NCBI GenBank assembly: GCA_963783945.1
Contig: CAWAPS010000002.1
Coordinates: forward strand, 62,001-126,000
From: CAWAPS01 sp963783945
GTDB lineage: Bacteria; Actinomycetota; Acidimicrobiia; Acidimicrobiales; Palsa-688
Length of the DNA stretch: 64,000 nt
Direction: 5' to 3'
The notes under the pieces were generated by a model. The model made no database searches, was not told the origin of the DNA, and was given only the letters and a program-made list of their open reading frames with translations. The position numbers and the translations under genes were made by a program. Below, one piece after another: positions 25,412 through 34,424 of this stretch. Within the stretch, counting starts at the first letter, position 1; each line of letters starts with the position of its first letter.

Positions 25412-28066
25412 CCCGAACCCCGCACGAAAACTCCGACCGGACACCCGCCGAGCAACTCGGACACCCGGCTGCGGCCGCGTGCGCACCGATGCTCCGGTCA
25501 GGAGATTTCTCCAGCCCGGGGAATTCAGGACCACGGTTGTGCCGTGCCAGTCATCATCGAGCCCGCATACCAAACGGGGCACGATGACCGCCGATCCCGC
25601 GCCCACAAATGCCACAACTCGTTCGGCGCTCGGGCCATCGACCTGAAGCGGCTCGTAGGACGACGACTCACTGCGGCGCGAACGGCTGCGGTGAGCCAGC
25701 AGGCGGCTAATGAGCCAGAGCTTCCATCTGCCCCTGTCGTCCTGGCCAAGCTCCAAGTTCGGCGGGTCATCCGCCATGCGGTAGATGAGTCGCTCGCGCT
25801 CTGCGTAATCGACCGGGCGGCGGTTGTCAGGATCAACCAGGCTGAGGTCCCACAGCTCGGAACCCTGGTAGAGATCGGCGACTCCCGGACAGGTCAGAAG
25901 GAGCGTCGTCTGGGCGAGCGAGTTCAACCGGCCGCGCTCGGCCACCCGATTGCGGGACAAGAAGCCCTCCATCTCGGCAACGAAGCGAGCATCGCGGAGC
26001 GTCGCCGCCACGAAGGCGGCCAGGGCATCGTCGTACTCCTGTGACGGGTCCACCCACGAGGTGTGGACCTTGGCCTCTCTGGTGGCTTTGCCCATGAACT
26101 CGGTCATCCGCTCGATGCTGATCGGCCACGCCCCGACGAGGGTCTGGTACATCAAGTACTCCGTGTTGCGGTCCGGCCATGGTCCCCGGCGATGCCGGTC
26201 AGTTATCTCGGCCCAGCGATGAACCCCGCCCCGCCAGGCCGCGGGCAGCTCGGATACCAAATTGATGCGGGCCCTGACATCGCCGCTTCGCTTGGTGTCG
26301 TGGGTGGAGAGGGTCAACATCGATTCCGGCCACGCCGCAACCCACCTCGCCGTGCTCTCGTGGAACTCGTTCACCCCCCGGCCGAAGATATCTGGCGTCC
26401 CCCCTACCTCGTTGAGCGAGATCAGCCGGTTGTACCGGTAGAACGCCGTGTCCTCGACTCCTTTGGCCATCGCCGGGGCACTCACCTGGGCGAACCTCAG
26501 CGCAAATTCGGTTTCGGCGGAGCCTCCGTGCTGGAGCAGCAGCAGCTCGCCGAGAAAGGCCATCATCTCTTCGTCAATATCGGGCCGGCGAGCGGCCGCC
26601 TCGTTCACCGCGTACGCGACGCTCGCCCGGTCGGCGCTTGACACGGGATGACCGGGCTGCGCGTATCCCCGGTAGACGGGGAAGGCAGAGAGCACCTCGG
26701 TCAGAGCCCCGTGTATCTCGCGGCGAGTCCGATCTCGGTGGCGCCGGTGGCTGTCGCAGACACGAACCAGCAGGCGCACCAGTCGGTCCACCTCGCTCGC
26801 CAGCTCGCGGGCGAGCACCTGGCGCTTGGCCGCGTACACGACGTTGGCGAAGCTGTCGTCCTCGCCGGTGAAATCCCGGTAGCAGTTGGTGACAGCGTCC
26901 TCATTGGCGGACTCCACGAACAGGTCGTTGACCCGGTTCAGGAATTCGTAACCGGTCGTGCCGTCGACCGACCAGTCACCCGGCAGGTCTTCGCCCGGCC
27001 CGAGTATTTTCTCCACCACCGTGTACGTTTGGCTGGTTGCCTCGGCCAGCCGCTTCAGGTAGGCGCGAGGGTCGCGCAGCCCGTCTATGTGGTCGACTCG
27101 CAGCCCGTCCACGCGACCGTCGGATACCAGGCTGAGCACGAGGTGGTGGGTGTCGGCAAATACTCGAGCGTCCTCCATGCGGAGGCCGACGAGGGTTTCA
27201 ATGTTGAAGAATCGCCGGTAGTCGAGCTCCTCGCTGGCTGTCCGCCAGAAGGCCAGGCGGTAGTTCTGCCGCCGCAACAGACCGTCAAGTCGGTCGGGAT
27301 CACCGTTGAGCGCGACGAGCTCGGTGTCGATCTCCTGGGACCACGATGGGTCGTGCTGGCATCCCTCCTTCAGCCGCTCCCTGAGCTCCAACTTCCGGGC
27401 GTGCCTCTCCTCGGATGCCACAGGCCCGGCGAAACGAGCGTGAGGCAAGGCTCCGAAGTCGAGTGCCAGCTGCAGGAGAGGTGGCGAGACCAGGCGGCCC
27501 GCCGCCGGTTCGAGTATCTCCCCGAAGGTGCGAGGTGATAACGGCAGGTCGTGGTCGAAGTAGCGAACAACGAACGAACCCCCGTCTCGCAGTACGGCGA
27601 TCTCGCCGGCATCGACCACCCGCCCGTAGTGATCGCCCAGGATGGGGGCGAGGACCGTCGCCGCATCAACCTCGTGGGGTCCCTGCCAGTCGATGTCGAA
27701 GTACTTGGCGTAGCGACTGGACGGACCGTCCTCGAGGACATCCCACCACCACGGGTTGGACTTTCCGGCGACGGCCATGTGGTTGGGAACGATGTCGAGC
27801 ACCTGCCCCATGCCGTGAGAACGAAGGGCCGCAGTCAGCTGATCATACGCTTCCTGCCCTCCCAGCTCCTCGTTTAGGCGATGAGGATCGACCACGTCGT
27901 AGCCGTGGCTGCTGCCCGGAGCGGCTTGAAGGTACGGCGAACAGTAGAGATGCGAGACTCCGAGGCGGGCCAAATAGGGCACCACCGCGGCGGCGTCGGC
28001 AAAGCCGAATCCCGGACGCAGCTGAATCCGGTATGTGGCAGCCGGTCGCCAGTCCCGTGGACCCAT
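25408..28066 (-). CDS. treY: malto-oligosyltrehalose synthase (apparent frameshift near 3' end)
   Basis: TreY isomerises the end of maltooligosaccharides to maltooligosyltrehalose. It starts at ATG 28066 (MGPRDWRPAATYRIQLRPG) and has LYCSPYLQAAPGSSHGYDVV, LDIVPNHMAVAG and LRVDHIDGLRDP with the catalytic Asp. Near 25462-25495 the frame must shift by one base to recover the normal end, SRVSELLGGCPVGVFVRGSG, with stop at 25408. The span is 3n+1. Without the shift the frame runs into treZ and looks like a fusion. Confidence 0.88.
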
Positions 28067-28109
28067 CGCCGGCCCAGTATGCCAGCGTCGTCCTCCGGAA
28101 CGCGACCCG

Positions 28110-28135
28110 GTTTGAATCTGCGGTTGATCGGGTAA
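28110..28135 (+). promoter_or_regulatory. SigB/SigF-type promoter before the sigma factor gene
   Basis: GTTT at 28110-28113, 16 bases, then GGGTAA at 28130-28135 on the + strand, close to the actinobacterial SigB/SigF consensus GTTT-N14-16-GGGTAT. It is about 63 bases before the sigma gene start, suggesting autoregulation. Confidence 0.65.
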
Positions 28136-28197
28136 GTCCGCTACAGCGGGCGTCAACGCACTGAGGGTCAGGCGTGCCACTGCCAGGGAGTGCCGTG

Positions 28198-29466
28198 ATG
28201 GCTGGATCTGCACCAGCGCTGTTGAGAGACTGGGAATTGCTTCAGCACCAGGTGGTGCCGCCTCTTTTGGAGATCGAGGGCACGCGAGCGCCTCGAGCCT
28301 GGTCTCTCGGAAGCGTGGACGACGCGGTGGCCGTAGGTGTGGCCTTCGGGCATGCCCAGTCCTCATGCCCGGCCGAAAACATCGAGTTGTATGCAGGGCC
28401 ATGGGCCAATGGCGTACGGGAGGCCGGCTTTGGTCGGGCCGACATGAGGCAGGTGCCCTCGGTCAGTCAATCGTCCTGCTTCGTCCGCCATGACGGGCGG
28501 TGGATGGCAGGTGACCGTATCGCCGAGCAGGTGGTCCTCTCCGATCCCCTCGAACCGGTCGATCTGGTGACCGTCCGCCACTGCGGACCGGATGGTGGCG
28601 CGACGTTCGAGGACGCGATCGCTCAGATAAGGGAAGGCGGCCAGCTGCTCGTCATCGGGGCCGACGACGCGCCGTTGCCGGCCGTTCCCGGCCTGCAGGA
28701 GCTGGACCGAACGTCGACCGGCCGGGTCTACCGGAAGTACGCACCGGCGCGGGTACCAACTTGCCGCCGCCACCGGGCCCAGGCCGATGGCCAGCCCGAC
28801 ACGCTTGCCCGCCGCCGGGCGCAGGAGGAGTTGGTAGTGAGCCATCTCCGGCTGGCCCGGTCACTGGCGAGACGCTTCGAGCGTCACGGAGAGCCGGCTG
28901 ACGATCTTCAGCAAGTCGCCGTGCTGGCCCTGGTAAAGGCGGCCAAGCGATTCGATCCCGAGCGGGACACCCGGTTCGCCACCTACGCGACTTCGAGCGT
29001 CCTCGGCGAGCTGAAACGACACTTCAGGGACAAGACGTGGATGCTCCGGGTACCCCGCCCGGTGCAGGAACTGTACCTGTCCATCAAGCAGGCCGCCGAC
29101 GAGTTGAGCCAGACGCTTGGCGCGTCGCCCTCGATTGATCAGATCGCGAAGCACCTCGGCACGAGCGAAGACTCCATTCGCAATGCCCTCGGCGCCGGCG
29201 ATAACTTCTGGCCCGCTTCCCTCGATGGTGGGAACGGCGATGAGCCGGGCCGGGAGATCCCGGTGGTCGACGGATCATTTGATCAAATGCTCGACCGCAT
29301 CCAGGTCCAGCGCTTGCTCCCCCGCCTGGAAGACCGCGAGAGATTGATACTCAAACGGATCTACTTCGACAACTGCACCCAGCACGAGGTGGCAGTGGAG
29401 CTCGGCGTCAGCCAGATGCAGGTATCGCGCCTGTTGGCCGCGACCCTGGCCAGGCTGCGAGCCTGA
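28198..29466 (+). CDS. SigB/SigF-family sigma factor with decayed CheR-like N-terminal domain
   Basis: A 422-residue protein, about 160 residues longer than usual SigB/F factors. Residues 200-422 are a complete sigma-70 unit: region 2 (DDLQQVAVLALVKAAKRFDP, ATYATSSVLGELKRHFRDKT, WMLRVPRPVQELYL), region 3 and region 4 (CTQHEVAVELGVSQMQVSRL). Residues 10-180 resemble a CheR methyltransferase fold (ELYAGPWANGVREAGFG, the late GGQLLVIGADD), but the SAM motif GCSTGEE is replaced by GSVDDAV. ATG 28198 follows AGGGAG. A SigB-type promoter precedes it and a candidate anti-sigma gene follows on the other strand. Confidence 0.88.
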   Translation: MAGSAPALLRDWELLQHQVVPPLLEIEGTRAPRAWSLGSVDDAVAVGVAFGHAQSSCPAENIELYAGPWANGVREAGFGRADMRQVPSVSQSSCFVRHDGRWMAGDRIAEQVVLSDPLEPVDLVTVRHCGPDGGATFEDAIAQIREGGQLLVIGADDAPLPAVPGLQELDRTSTGRVYRKYAPARVPTCRRHRAQADGQPDTLARRRAQEELVVSHLRLARSLARRFERHGEPADDLQQVAVLALVKAAKRFDPERDTRFATYATSSVLGELKRHFRDKTWMLRVPRPVQELYLSIKQAADELSQTLGASPSIDQIAKHLGTSEDSIRNALGAGDNFWPASLDGGNGDEPGREIPVVDGSFDQMLDRIQVQRLLPRLEDRERLILKRIYFDNCTQHEVAVELGVSQMQVSRLLAATLARLRA

Positions 29467-29515
29467 CCGTCCCGACTTTCTCAACCCGACCGCCGCCAGC
29501 CCGACCGTTGACCGG

Positions 29516-30451
29516 TCAGGGGTTCATCCGCAGCCGGACCGTGGTGCCGCTTCCGCCGGAGCGGATCTCGACGAGGTCGCAGAGTTGATTGACGAGCCAC
29601 AACCCTTTGGCTTCCAGGTCCGGACCCGGAGCGTGTCGCCCGACGAGGGGATCGGTGATGCAGCCGGAGTCGCTGACCTGGCACACGACGGCGTAGCGCG
29701 CGTCGCTCCAGACGCTGATAACCCCGCAACCGCCGCCGTGCTCTATCGAGTTGCTCGCCACCTCGTTCACCGCCAGCACGAGGTCCTCGACCCGGTCTGG
29801 GCCGAGGCCGGCGGCCTTGCCCTCCCAGTGCATCCTCGCCCGCACCATGGACAGGTCGTCGAAGTAGGTGCTGGGCATGCCCATCTGTTCTGGCGGTGAA
29901 GCCAGCGGCCACAACCGGTCGTCATAGACGGTGGCCGAATACTGGGAGCTCGGTAGCGCAACCCCCCTTGCTATCACCTCGGAGTGGGTCCGCCACGCGT
30001 CGGCTATCGCCAGGGACGGCAAGGCCTCGGCGTCGGAGGGACAGAGCACCGAGACGGCGAAGCCGGACAACGCCAGGTTGATCAGCGCTTCGTGGCGGGT
30101 CGCCTCCGCCACTTCCTCCGGGTTGCGACCGATCCAGATGGGCTCTCCGACAAACCGGGCCGGTCGGCCATCCTGCTCCCGCAGGAACTCCTCGACCGCG
30201 GGAATGATGCGGCCAGGATTGCGGCCCAACTCGCCCATGTCAGCGAAATGCAGGCTGCTACCCACCGGGCTCAGAGCGGCGCGGAGCACTCCCAGCTGGG
30301 GCCGCGGTACGGCAACCATGACCGCCTCGCCGAGCGCCAACCCCGAGTTGACGAAGCCCGCCACTGCTTTGACGTACTCGGACATTCCGCGGTACAGGAG
30401 GGCTCGGTGGGCGAAAGGGCGCGAAGAGGTGGCCCCGCTCATCGGAGTCAC
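29516..30451 (-). CDS. MEDS domain anti-sigma factor with HATPase domain
   Basis: A 311-residue protein. Residues 12-180 are a MEDS sensor domain (HRALLYRGMSEYVKAVAGFV, GEAVMVAVPRPQLGVLRAAL). Residues 195-311 are an RsbW-type ATPase: AVNEVASNSIEHGGG, VSDSG and GLWLVNQLCDLVE. This architecture is common in actinobacterial anti-sigma proteins. It converges with the sigma gene, so it is the likely partner; that is inference from position. Confidence 0.87.
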   Translation of the reverse strand: MTPMSGATSSRPFAHRALLYRGMSEYVKAVAGFVNSGLALGEAVMVAVPRPQLGVLRAALSPVGSSLHFADMGELGRNPGRIIPAVEEFLREQDGRPARFVGEPIWIGRNPEEVAEATRHEALINLALSGFAVSVLCPSDAEALPSLAIADAWRTHSEVIARGVALPSSQYSATVYDDRLWPLASPPEQMGMPSTYFDDLSMVRARMHWEGKAAGLGPDRVEDLVLAVNEVASNSIEHGGGCGVISVWSDARYAVVCQVSDSGCITDPLVGRHAPGPDLEAKGLWLVNQLCDLVEIRSGGSGTTVRLRMNP

Positions 30452-30733
30452 GGTCCGGGCTCGAGCACGTCAGAACTGGATTGCGAAAGCACCGCTCTCT
30501 ACCTGCACGGTCGAGGGCGGCCTCCCGTTCCAACCGCCCGTCGACGTGATCCTACCCTGGGCCGGCTGCGACAACCCAGTTTGGGCCGGCTCGATCCGGC
30601 GACGGAACGCGGTCAGGCGCCGGTCGCCCACAGCCGGCTGTCCCGTCGAAACTGCTAGCGTCCAGCGAATGCAACCGGGTGCTCACCAACCTGAACTCCT
30701 CGGCGGCCGGTGCGGCCGGTCGGCTCAGCTGCC

Positions 30734-31102
30734 GTGAGCAGCGAGGGGCTGCACGAAGCCCCTGATGATCTGCAGGGGTCGACGATCGATCGTCATAGGG
30801 CGATCGCATCCCTCAGAGAAGAGCTCGAAGCCGTCGACTGGTACGACCAGCGGATCGACGCTACGACCGACCCCGAGTTGGCAGCCATCCTCCGCCACAA
30901 CCGGGACGAGGAAAAGGAGCATGCGGCGATGGTGCTCGAGTGGCTCCGACGCCACGATCCGGCGCTGGAGGGGTGGCTGCGCAAGTATCTCTTCACGGAG
31001 GGGTCTATTACCGATTCGGGCGACACCGGTGGGCCGCCGGCTCCCTCAGGTGGCGCGGCCTCTCTCGGCATCGCCGGCCTCGACCGCAAGGAGGTCCTGT
31101 GA
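30734..31102 (+). CDS. encapsulated ferritin-like protein (EncFtn)
   Basis: A 122-residue ferritin-like protein loaded into an encapsulin shell. GTG 30734 is the likely start (MSSEGLHEAPDD). The di-iron pattern matches EncFtn: EELEAVDWYDQR (E30, W36, Y37) and DEEKEHAAMVLEWLRR (E60, H63). The C-terminal SLGIAGLDRKEVL is an encapsulin targeting tail (compare SLGIGSL). The stop overlaps the encapsulin start (GTGA). An iron-mineralising compartment is expected. Confidence 0.92.
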   Translation: MSSEGLHEAPDDLQGSTIDRHRAIASLREELEAVDWYDQRIDATTDPELAAILRHNRDEEKEHAAMVLEWLRRHDPALEGWLRKYLFTEGSITDSGDTGGPPAPSGGAASLGIAGLDRKEVL

Positions 31103-31911
31103 CCGACCGGCTCTATCGCGACCTCGCTCCGATCAGCGAGGAGGCCTGGCGTCTGATCGACCAGATCGCGGCTCAGACCCTCTCCCACTTCATGGCCGGC
31201 CGGGCCGTCGTGGATTTCGAGGGACCCAGGGGTTGGGAACATTCGGCCGAGCCGCTCGGTCGGGTCAAGTTGGGCGACTCCGACCCGGCGGATGGTGTAC
31301 ACGCGGGTATTCGGATCACCCAGCCTTTGGTCGAGATGAGCACGCCGTTCGCCGTCACCCGCGACGAGCTCGACATGGTCGACCGCGGACTGACCCATCC
31401 GGAGTTCGCCGACCTGCGATCCGCGGCCCAACGGGCGGCGCTGGCCGAGGACAGTGCGGTGTTCTACGGCTACAGGCCGGGTGGGATCGGGGGAGTGGCC
31501 GTGGCATCACTTCACGAACCGCTCGAGATCAGTCCGGACTATAACGAGTATCCGGGCGTGGTGGCCCGTGCTGTCGCCTTGCTTCGCAGCAGCGGCATCG
31601 GTGGGCCGTACGCCATCGCCCTCGGCCCCCGCTGCTACACGGGGGTAATCGAGACGACCGAGCACGGCGGCTATCCGCTGCTCGAGCACATCAAGCTAAT
31701 TCTCGGCGGCCGCATAATCTGGGCTCCCGCCGTCGACGGCGCCATTGTGCTCAGCGTGCGCGGCGGCGACTACTCGTTCGTCTCGGGTCAGGATTTCTCG
31801 ATCGGTTACACCTCTCACAACCACGACGCGGTGCGGCTCTATCTGGAAGAAAGCTTCACCTTCCTGGTTCACCGAGCCGACGCCGCCGTCGTCCTTCGTT
31901 ATCCCGACTGA
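31099..31911 (+). CDS. encapsulin shell protein (iron-storage type)
   Basis: A 270-residue HK97-fold shell protein. The start is GTG 31099 overlapping the cargo stop; a longer open frame upstream is not used. Family features: MTDRLYRDLAPISEEAWRLI, GRAVVDFEGPRGWEHSAEPL, YNEYPGVVARAVALLRSSG, YAIALGPRCYTGVIETTEHG, and the end DAAVVLRYPD. The operon cargo-shell order with 4-base overlap is classical for encapsulated ferritin. Confidence 0.95.
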   Translation: MTDRLYRDLAPISEEAWRLIDQIAAQTLSHFMAGRAVVDFEGPRGWEHSAEPLGRVKLGDSDPADGVHAGIRITQPLVEMSTPFAVTRDELDMVDRGLTHPEFADLRSAAQRAALAEDSAVFYGYRPGGIGGVAVASLHEPLEISPDYNEYPGVVARAVALLRSSGIGGPYAIALGPRCYTGVIETTEHGGYPLLEHIKLILGGRIIWAPAVDGAIVLSVRGGDYSFVSGQDFSIGYTSHNHDAVRLYLEESFTFLVHRADAAVVLRYPD

Positions 31912-31921
31912 GACCGCGATT

Positions 31922-31951
31922 CTGCCGGCCGGGTAACTACCCGGCCGGCAG
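31922..31951. terminator. bidirectional terminator after encapsulin
   Basis: CTGCCGGCCGGG and CCCGGCCGGCAG form a perfect 12-bp stem around TAACTA. A-rich sequence follows on the + side. It sits between the convergent encapsulin and DUF6458-like genes and can serve both. Confidence 0.75.
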
Positions 31952-31972
31952 ATTAAAAGAAACCTTTAGTTC

Positions 31973-32224
31973 TTAGAACGTCGATTCGTGGTGTTCTTCG
32001 ACGATACCGGTGCCGGGCTGTCGGTAGACCGTACGGCTACGGTGCATGGAGCCGAAACCGCCCCACGACGCCCAGAAGATGAGCGACACGACGAACCCCA
32101 CGGCACCCACGATCATCAGAATCACACCTACGGTATGAACGTTGAAATTCGATGAACTCACCGTAGTAGCGAACCTCAAGATCGCACCAACGGCAAAGAC
32201 GATAATACTGGCTGCTACGCCCAC
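31973..32224 (-). CDS. small membrane protein, DUF6458-like
   Basis: An 83-residue protein with two hydrophobic segments (VAASIIVFAVGAILRFAT and VGVILMIVGAVGFVVSLIFW) and a basic, tyrosine-containing tail. It starts at GTG 32224 behind AAGGAG. A perfect SigB-type promoter lies 40 bases upstream. The family has no known function. Confidence 0.75.
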   Translation of the reverse strand: MGVAASIIVFAVGAILRFATTVSSSNFNVHTVGVILMIVGAVGFVVSLIFWASWGGFGSMHRSRTVYRQPGTGIVEEHHESTF

Positions 32225-32262
32225 TATTTTGGCTCCTTCGTGCTAACCCTCTGATCAACTAC

Positions 32263-32288
32263 ATACCCGGTGCGCCTGGCCGTGAAAC
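32263..32288 (-). promoter_or_regulatory. SigB/SigF-type promoter of the DUF6458-like gene
   Basis: Reading the minus strand: GTTT (32288-32285), 16 bases, GGGTAT (32268-32263). This is an exact match to the consensus. Confidence 0.75.
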
Positions 32289-32459
32289 ACGTCCGCCGGG
32301 ACCGAGCCGCCGTTCCACCGGAAACGGTGTCGACCCTGGAGCCGAGCGCCTACCAGATCCCCGCGGACCGGCCAGAGGCGGAGGGAACTCTCGGCTGGAA
32401 GACATTCGAGAGAGGGACGCAGATCGTTTCCGGGTCGGGTGAGGAGGGCTGTTGCCTGT

Positions 32460-33404
32460 TTAGCTGTCGGGCGCGTCGACGTCGACAACCTTCCGTTCCG
32501 GCCAGACATCCGTCTCGCCTTTGTGCCGGCGGGCCTCCTCCCGCACGATCTCGGTGAAACCGGCGACCAGCCGGGATGGCTCGTTGGGCCGCCACACGAT
32601 TCCGGCCCGGGTCGTCGGCACCGGGTCGGCCAGATCGACGTACCTCACGCCGGGCACCGGGTACATGGAGGCGGCGCTGGCGGGTACGAGGGCGATGCCC
32701 AGGTTGGCCGCAACAAGCAGAAGGATGGCGGTGAGGGACTCCGCCTCCCGGGCGGCCACGGGGCGAAACCCGGCATCGCGACAGGCCGATTCCACCTCGC
32801 GGCGCAGCCCCTGGGCGAGGGAGCTCGCCAGCACGAACGGCTCGTCAGCTACATCCTTGAGGGAGCAAGAAGCAGCTTCGGCCCAGTGCCCCGAGGGCAC
32901 GGCCAGAAGAAACGTTTCCTCGATGAGGTCTTCACTGTCGAGGTCCTCGGCCGATCCTGGCGCTCGGGCGAAGCCCACGTCGATCCGAAGGTGCCGCAGC
33001 CAGTCCAGCACCTCTCCGGTGGTGCCCTCCCGGAGTTCCAGCTCCACCTCCGGGAACCGGTCCTTGAAGCTCCTCAAGCCCCTCGGAAGCAGATCGGCCG
33101 TAACCTCGCTCACATAGCCGATAACGAGGGTCCCGATCTCCCCGCGGGCCGCCCTCCGGGCTTGGTGCGTCGCCCGATCGAGCTCGTTCAGGATGACCCT
33201 TGCCGATCGGAGGAAGGTCCGCCCGGCGTCGGTCAGGCCTACCACGTGATGGGCCCGATCGATGAGTTCAACGCCGAGATCCCGCTCCAGCTGGCGGATC
33301 TGGCGACTGAGCGGCGATTGCGCCATATGCAGTCGCTCGGCCGCTCGCCCGAAGTGAAGCTCCTCGGCCACGACCACGAAATACCGCAAATGCCGGATCT
33401 CGAT
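32460..33404 (-). CDS. LysR family transcriptional regulator
   Basis: A regulator of about 314 residues. The helix-turn-helix FGRAAERLHMAQSPLSRQIR and the LysR substrate domain (GTLVIGYVSEVTADLLPRGL) are typical. The nearest common start codon is TTG 33389, which would cut the conserved EIRHL. The strong ribosome site GGAGGAGG ends 7 bases before ATC 33404, from which the protein reads (M)EIRHLRYFVVVAEELHF, the canonical N-terminus. I therefore extend the gene to 33404. Confidence 0.88.
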   Translation of the reverse strand: MEIRHLRYFVVVAEELHFGRAAERLHMAQSPLSRQIRQLERDLGVELIDRAHHVVGLTDAGRTFLRSARVILNELDRATHQARRAARGEIGTLVIGYVSEVTADLLPRGLRSFKDRFPEVELELREGTTGEVLDWLRHLRIDVGFARAPGSAEDLDSEDLIEETFLLAVPSGHWAEAASCSLKDVADEPFVLASSLAQGLRREVESACRDAGFRPVAAREAESLTAILLLVAANLGIALVPASAASMYPVPGVRYVDLADPVPTTRAGIVWRPNEPSRLVAGFTEIVREEARRHKGETDVWPERKVVDVDAPDS

Positions 33405-33565
33405 TATGGGCCCTCCTCCGATCTCCGCCCGATGGCCATGCGTAGCACATGGGGGGAGCTGCCGCGTCTTCCAGCCTTGAGCCCACGACGAGTCTCAAGC
33501 TGAGACGTTACAGGTCTTGGATTCCCGGTGCCGGCCGCGTAAGGATCTTGGGCGGAAAGGGAGCG

Positions 33566-33967
33566 ATGTCGCAGTCCGGGGACGGGGATGTGGGAGATCC
33601 CGAGGGTTTCGAGCCAGCCGAAAGGAACAGCGGAATGACCTTTGCCGAGGAGCTGCCAGAGTTCCGTGTCGCCGTCCGTCGGGACGGCCCCGATGTTTGG
33701 GTGAACGCGGAAGGCGAGATCGACATCTACACGTCACCCGGCTTGCGCCAGGCCATCACCGAAGCGCTGGCTCTGCAACCCGGAAATCTCTTCGTGGATA
33801 TGAGCCTGGTGTCCTTCATGGACTCGTCCACCATCTCGGTGCTGGCCACTTCACACAAGCTGGCTTCCTCGCAGGAAACCCGTCTGATCATCCACGCTCC
33901 GGCGCGCGTCGTGCGGCGCACGCTGACCCTCGCCGGCCTGATCGATCATCTGAACGTCGAGGATTAG
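33566..33967 (+). CDS. STAS domain anti-anti-sigma factor
   Basis: A 133-residue protein from ATG 33566 (GGAAAGGGAGCG before it). A short variable N-terminus precedes the STAS domain: VWVNAEGEIDIYTSPGLRQA, LFVDMSLVSFMDSSTISVL with the phosphorylatable Ser (DSS), and VRRTLTLAGLIDHLNV. Such proteins release sigma factors from RsbW-like ATPases. Likely dephosphorylated by the SpoIIE-type phosphatase encoded 2 kb away. Confidence 0.9.
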   Translation: MSQSGDGDVGDPEGFEPAERNSGMTFAEELPEFRVAVRRDGPDVWVNAEGEIDIYTSPGLRQAITEALALQPGNLFVDMSLVSFMDSSTISVLATSHKLASSQETRLIIHAPARVVRRTLTLAGLIDHLNVED

Positions 33968-33977
33968 ATCCGGGGTA

Positions 33978-34424
33978 TCAGTGTGCAGGCAGTCGCACAA
34001 CTGAGATGAAGAACTCGTCGATCTGACGCACGACCTCCAGGAAGGAATCGAAGCCGACCGGCTTGGTGACGTAGGCGTTGGCGTGGTGGTCGTAGCTCCG
34101 GACGATGTCCTCCTCCGCCTCCGAGGTGGTCAGCACGACGATCGGTATGCGGCGCAGCTCGGGGTCGGTCTTCACTATCGCAAGGACCTCGTGACCACCG
34201 ACCCGGGGCAGATTGAGATCGAGAAACACCACATCCGGCCGCGGCTCATCGGCGTAGGGGGGCTCGCCGCGAAGATACGCCAGCGCTTCTTCTCCGTTCG
34301 AAACCGTCCTCAGGTTGTGCAACAACTTCGATCCGTCGAGCGCCTCCCTCGTCAGCACCACGTCGCCGGGGTCGTCTTCCACGAGCAGCACCTCGATGGG
34401 GGTGTTGGCTTCGATCCGGTTCAT
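33978..34424 (-). CDS. single-domain response regulator (Rcp1-like)
   Basis: A 148-residue receiver domain starting ATG 34424, which overlaps the stop of the upstream histidine kinase (ATGA). VEDDPGDVVLTREAL, VFLDLNLPRVGGHEVL with the phospho-acceptor Asp, VLTTSEAEEDI and YVTKPVGFDSFLEVV are the receiver signature of the Rcp1 branch. There is no output domain. It probably takes phosphate from the kinase and passes a signal by protein contact. Confidence 0.92.
   Translation of the reverse strand: MNRIEANTPIEVLLVEDDPGDVVLTREALDGSKLLHNLRTVSNGEEALAYLRGEPPYADEPRPDVVFLDLNLPRVGGHEVLAIVKTDPELRRIPIVVLTTSEAEEDIVRSYDHHANAYVTKPVGFDSFLEVVRQIDEFFISVVRLPAH

Noticed and set aside
1842..25495. Programmed +1 ribosomal frameshifting in secE, treY and treZ
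   Set aside because: No shared slippery sequence is seen at the three sites, and SecE and TreY/TreZ are not known to be made that way. Insertion errors are simpler.
23834..28402. A single 1522-codon frame that looks like a treY-treZ fusion
   Set aside because: The normal TreY end (SELLGGCPVGVF and a stop overlapping the treZ GTG) is present in another frame, and treZ breaks again near 24202. Two one-base shifts explain the frame; a true fusion is unlikely.
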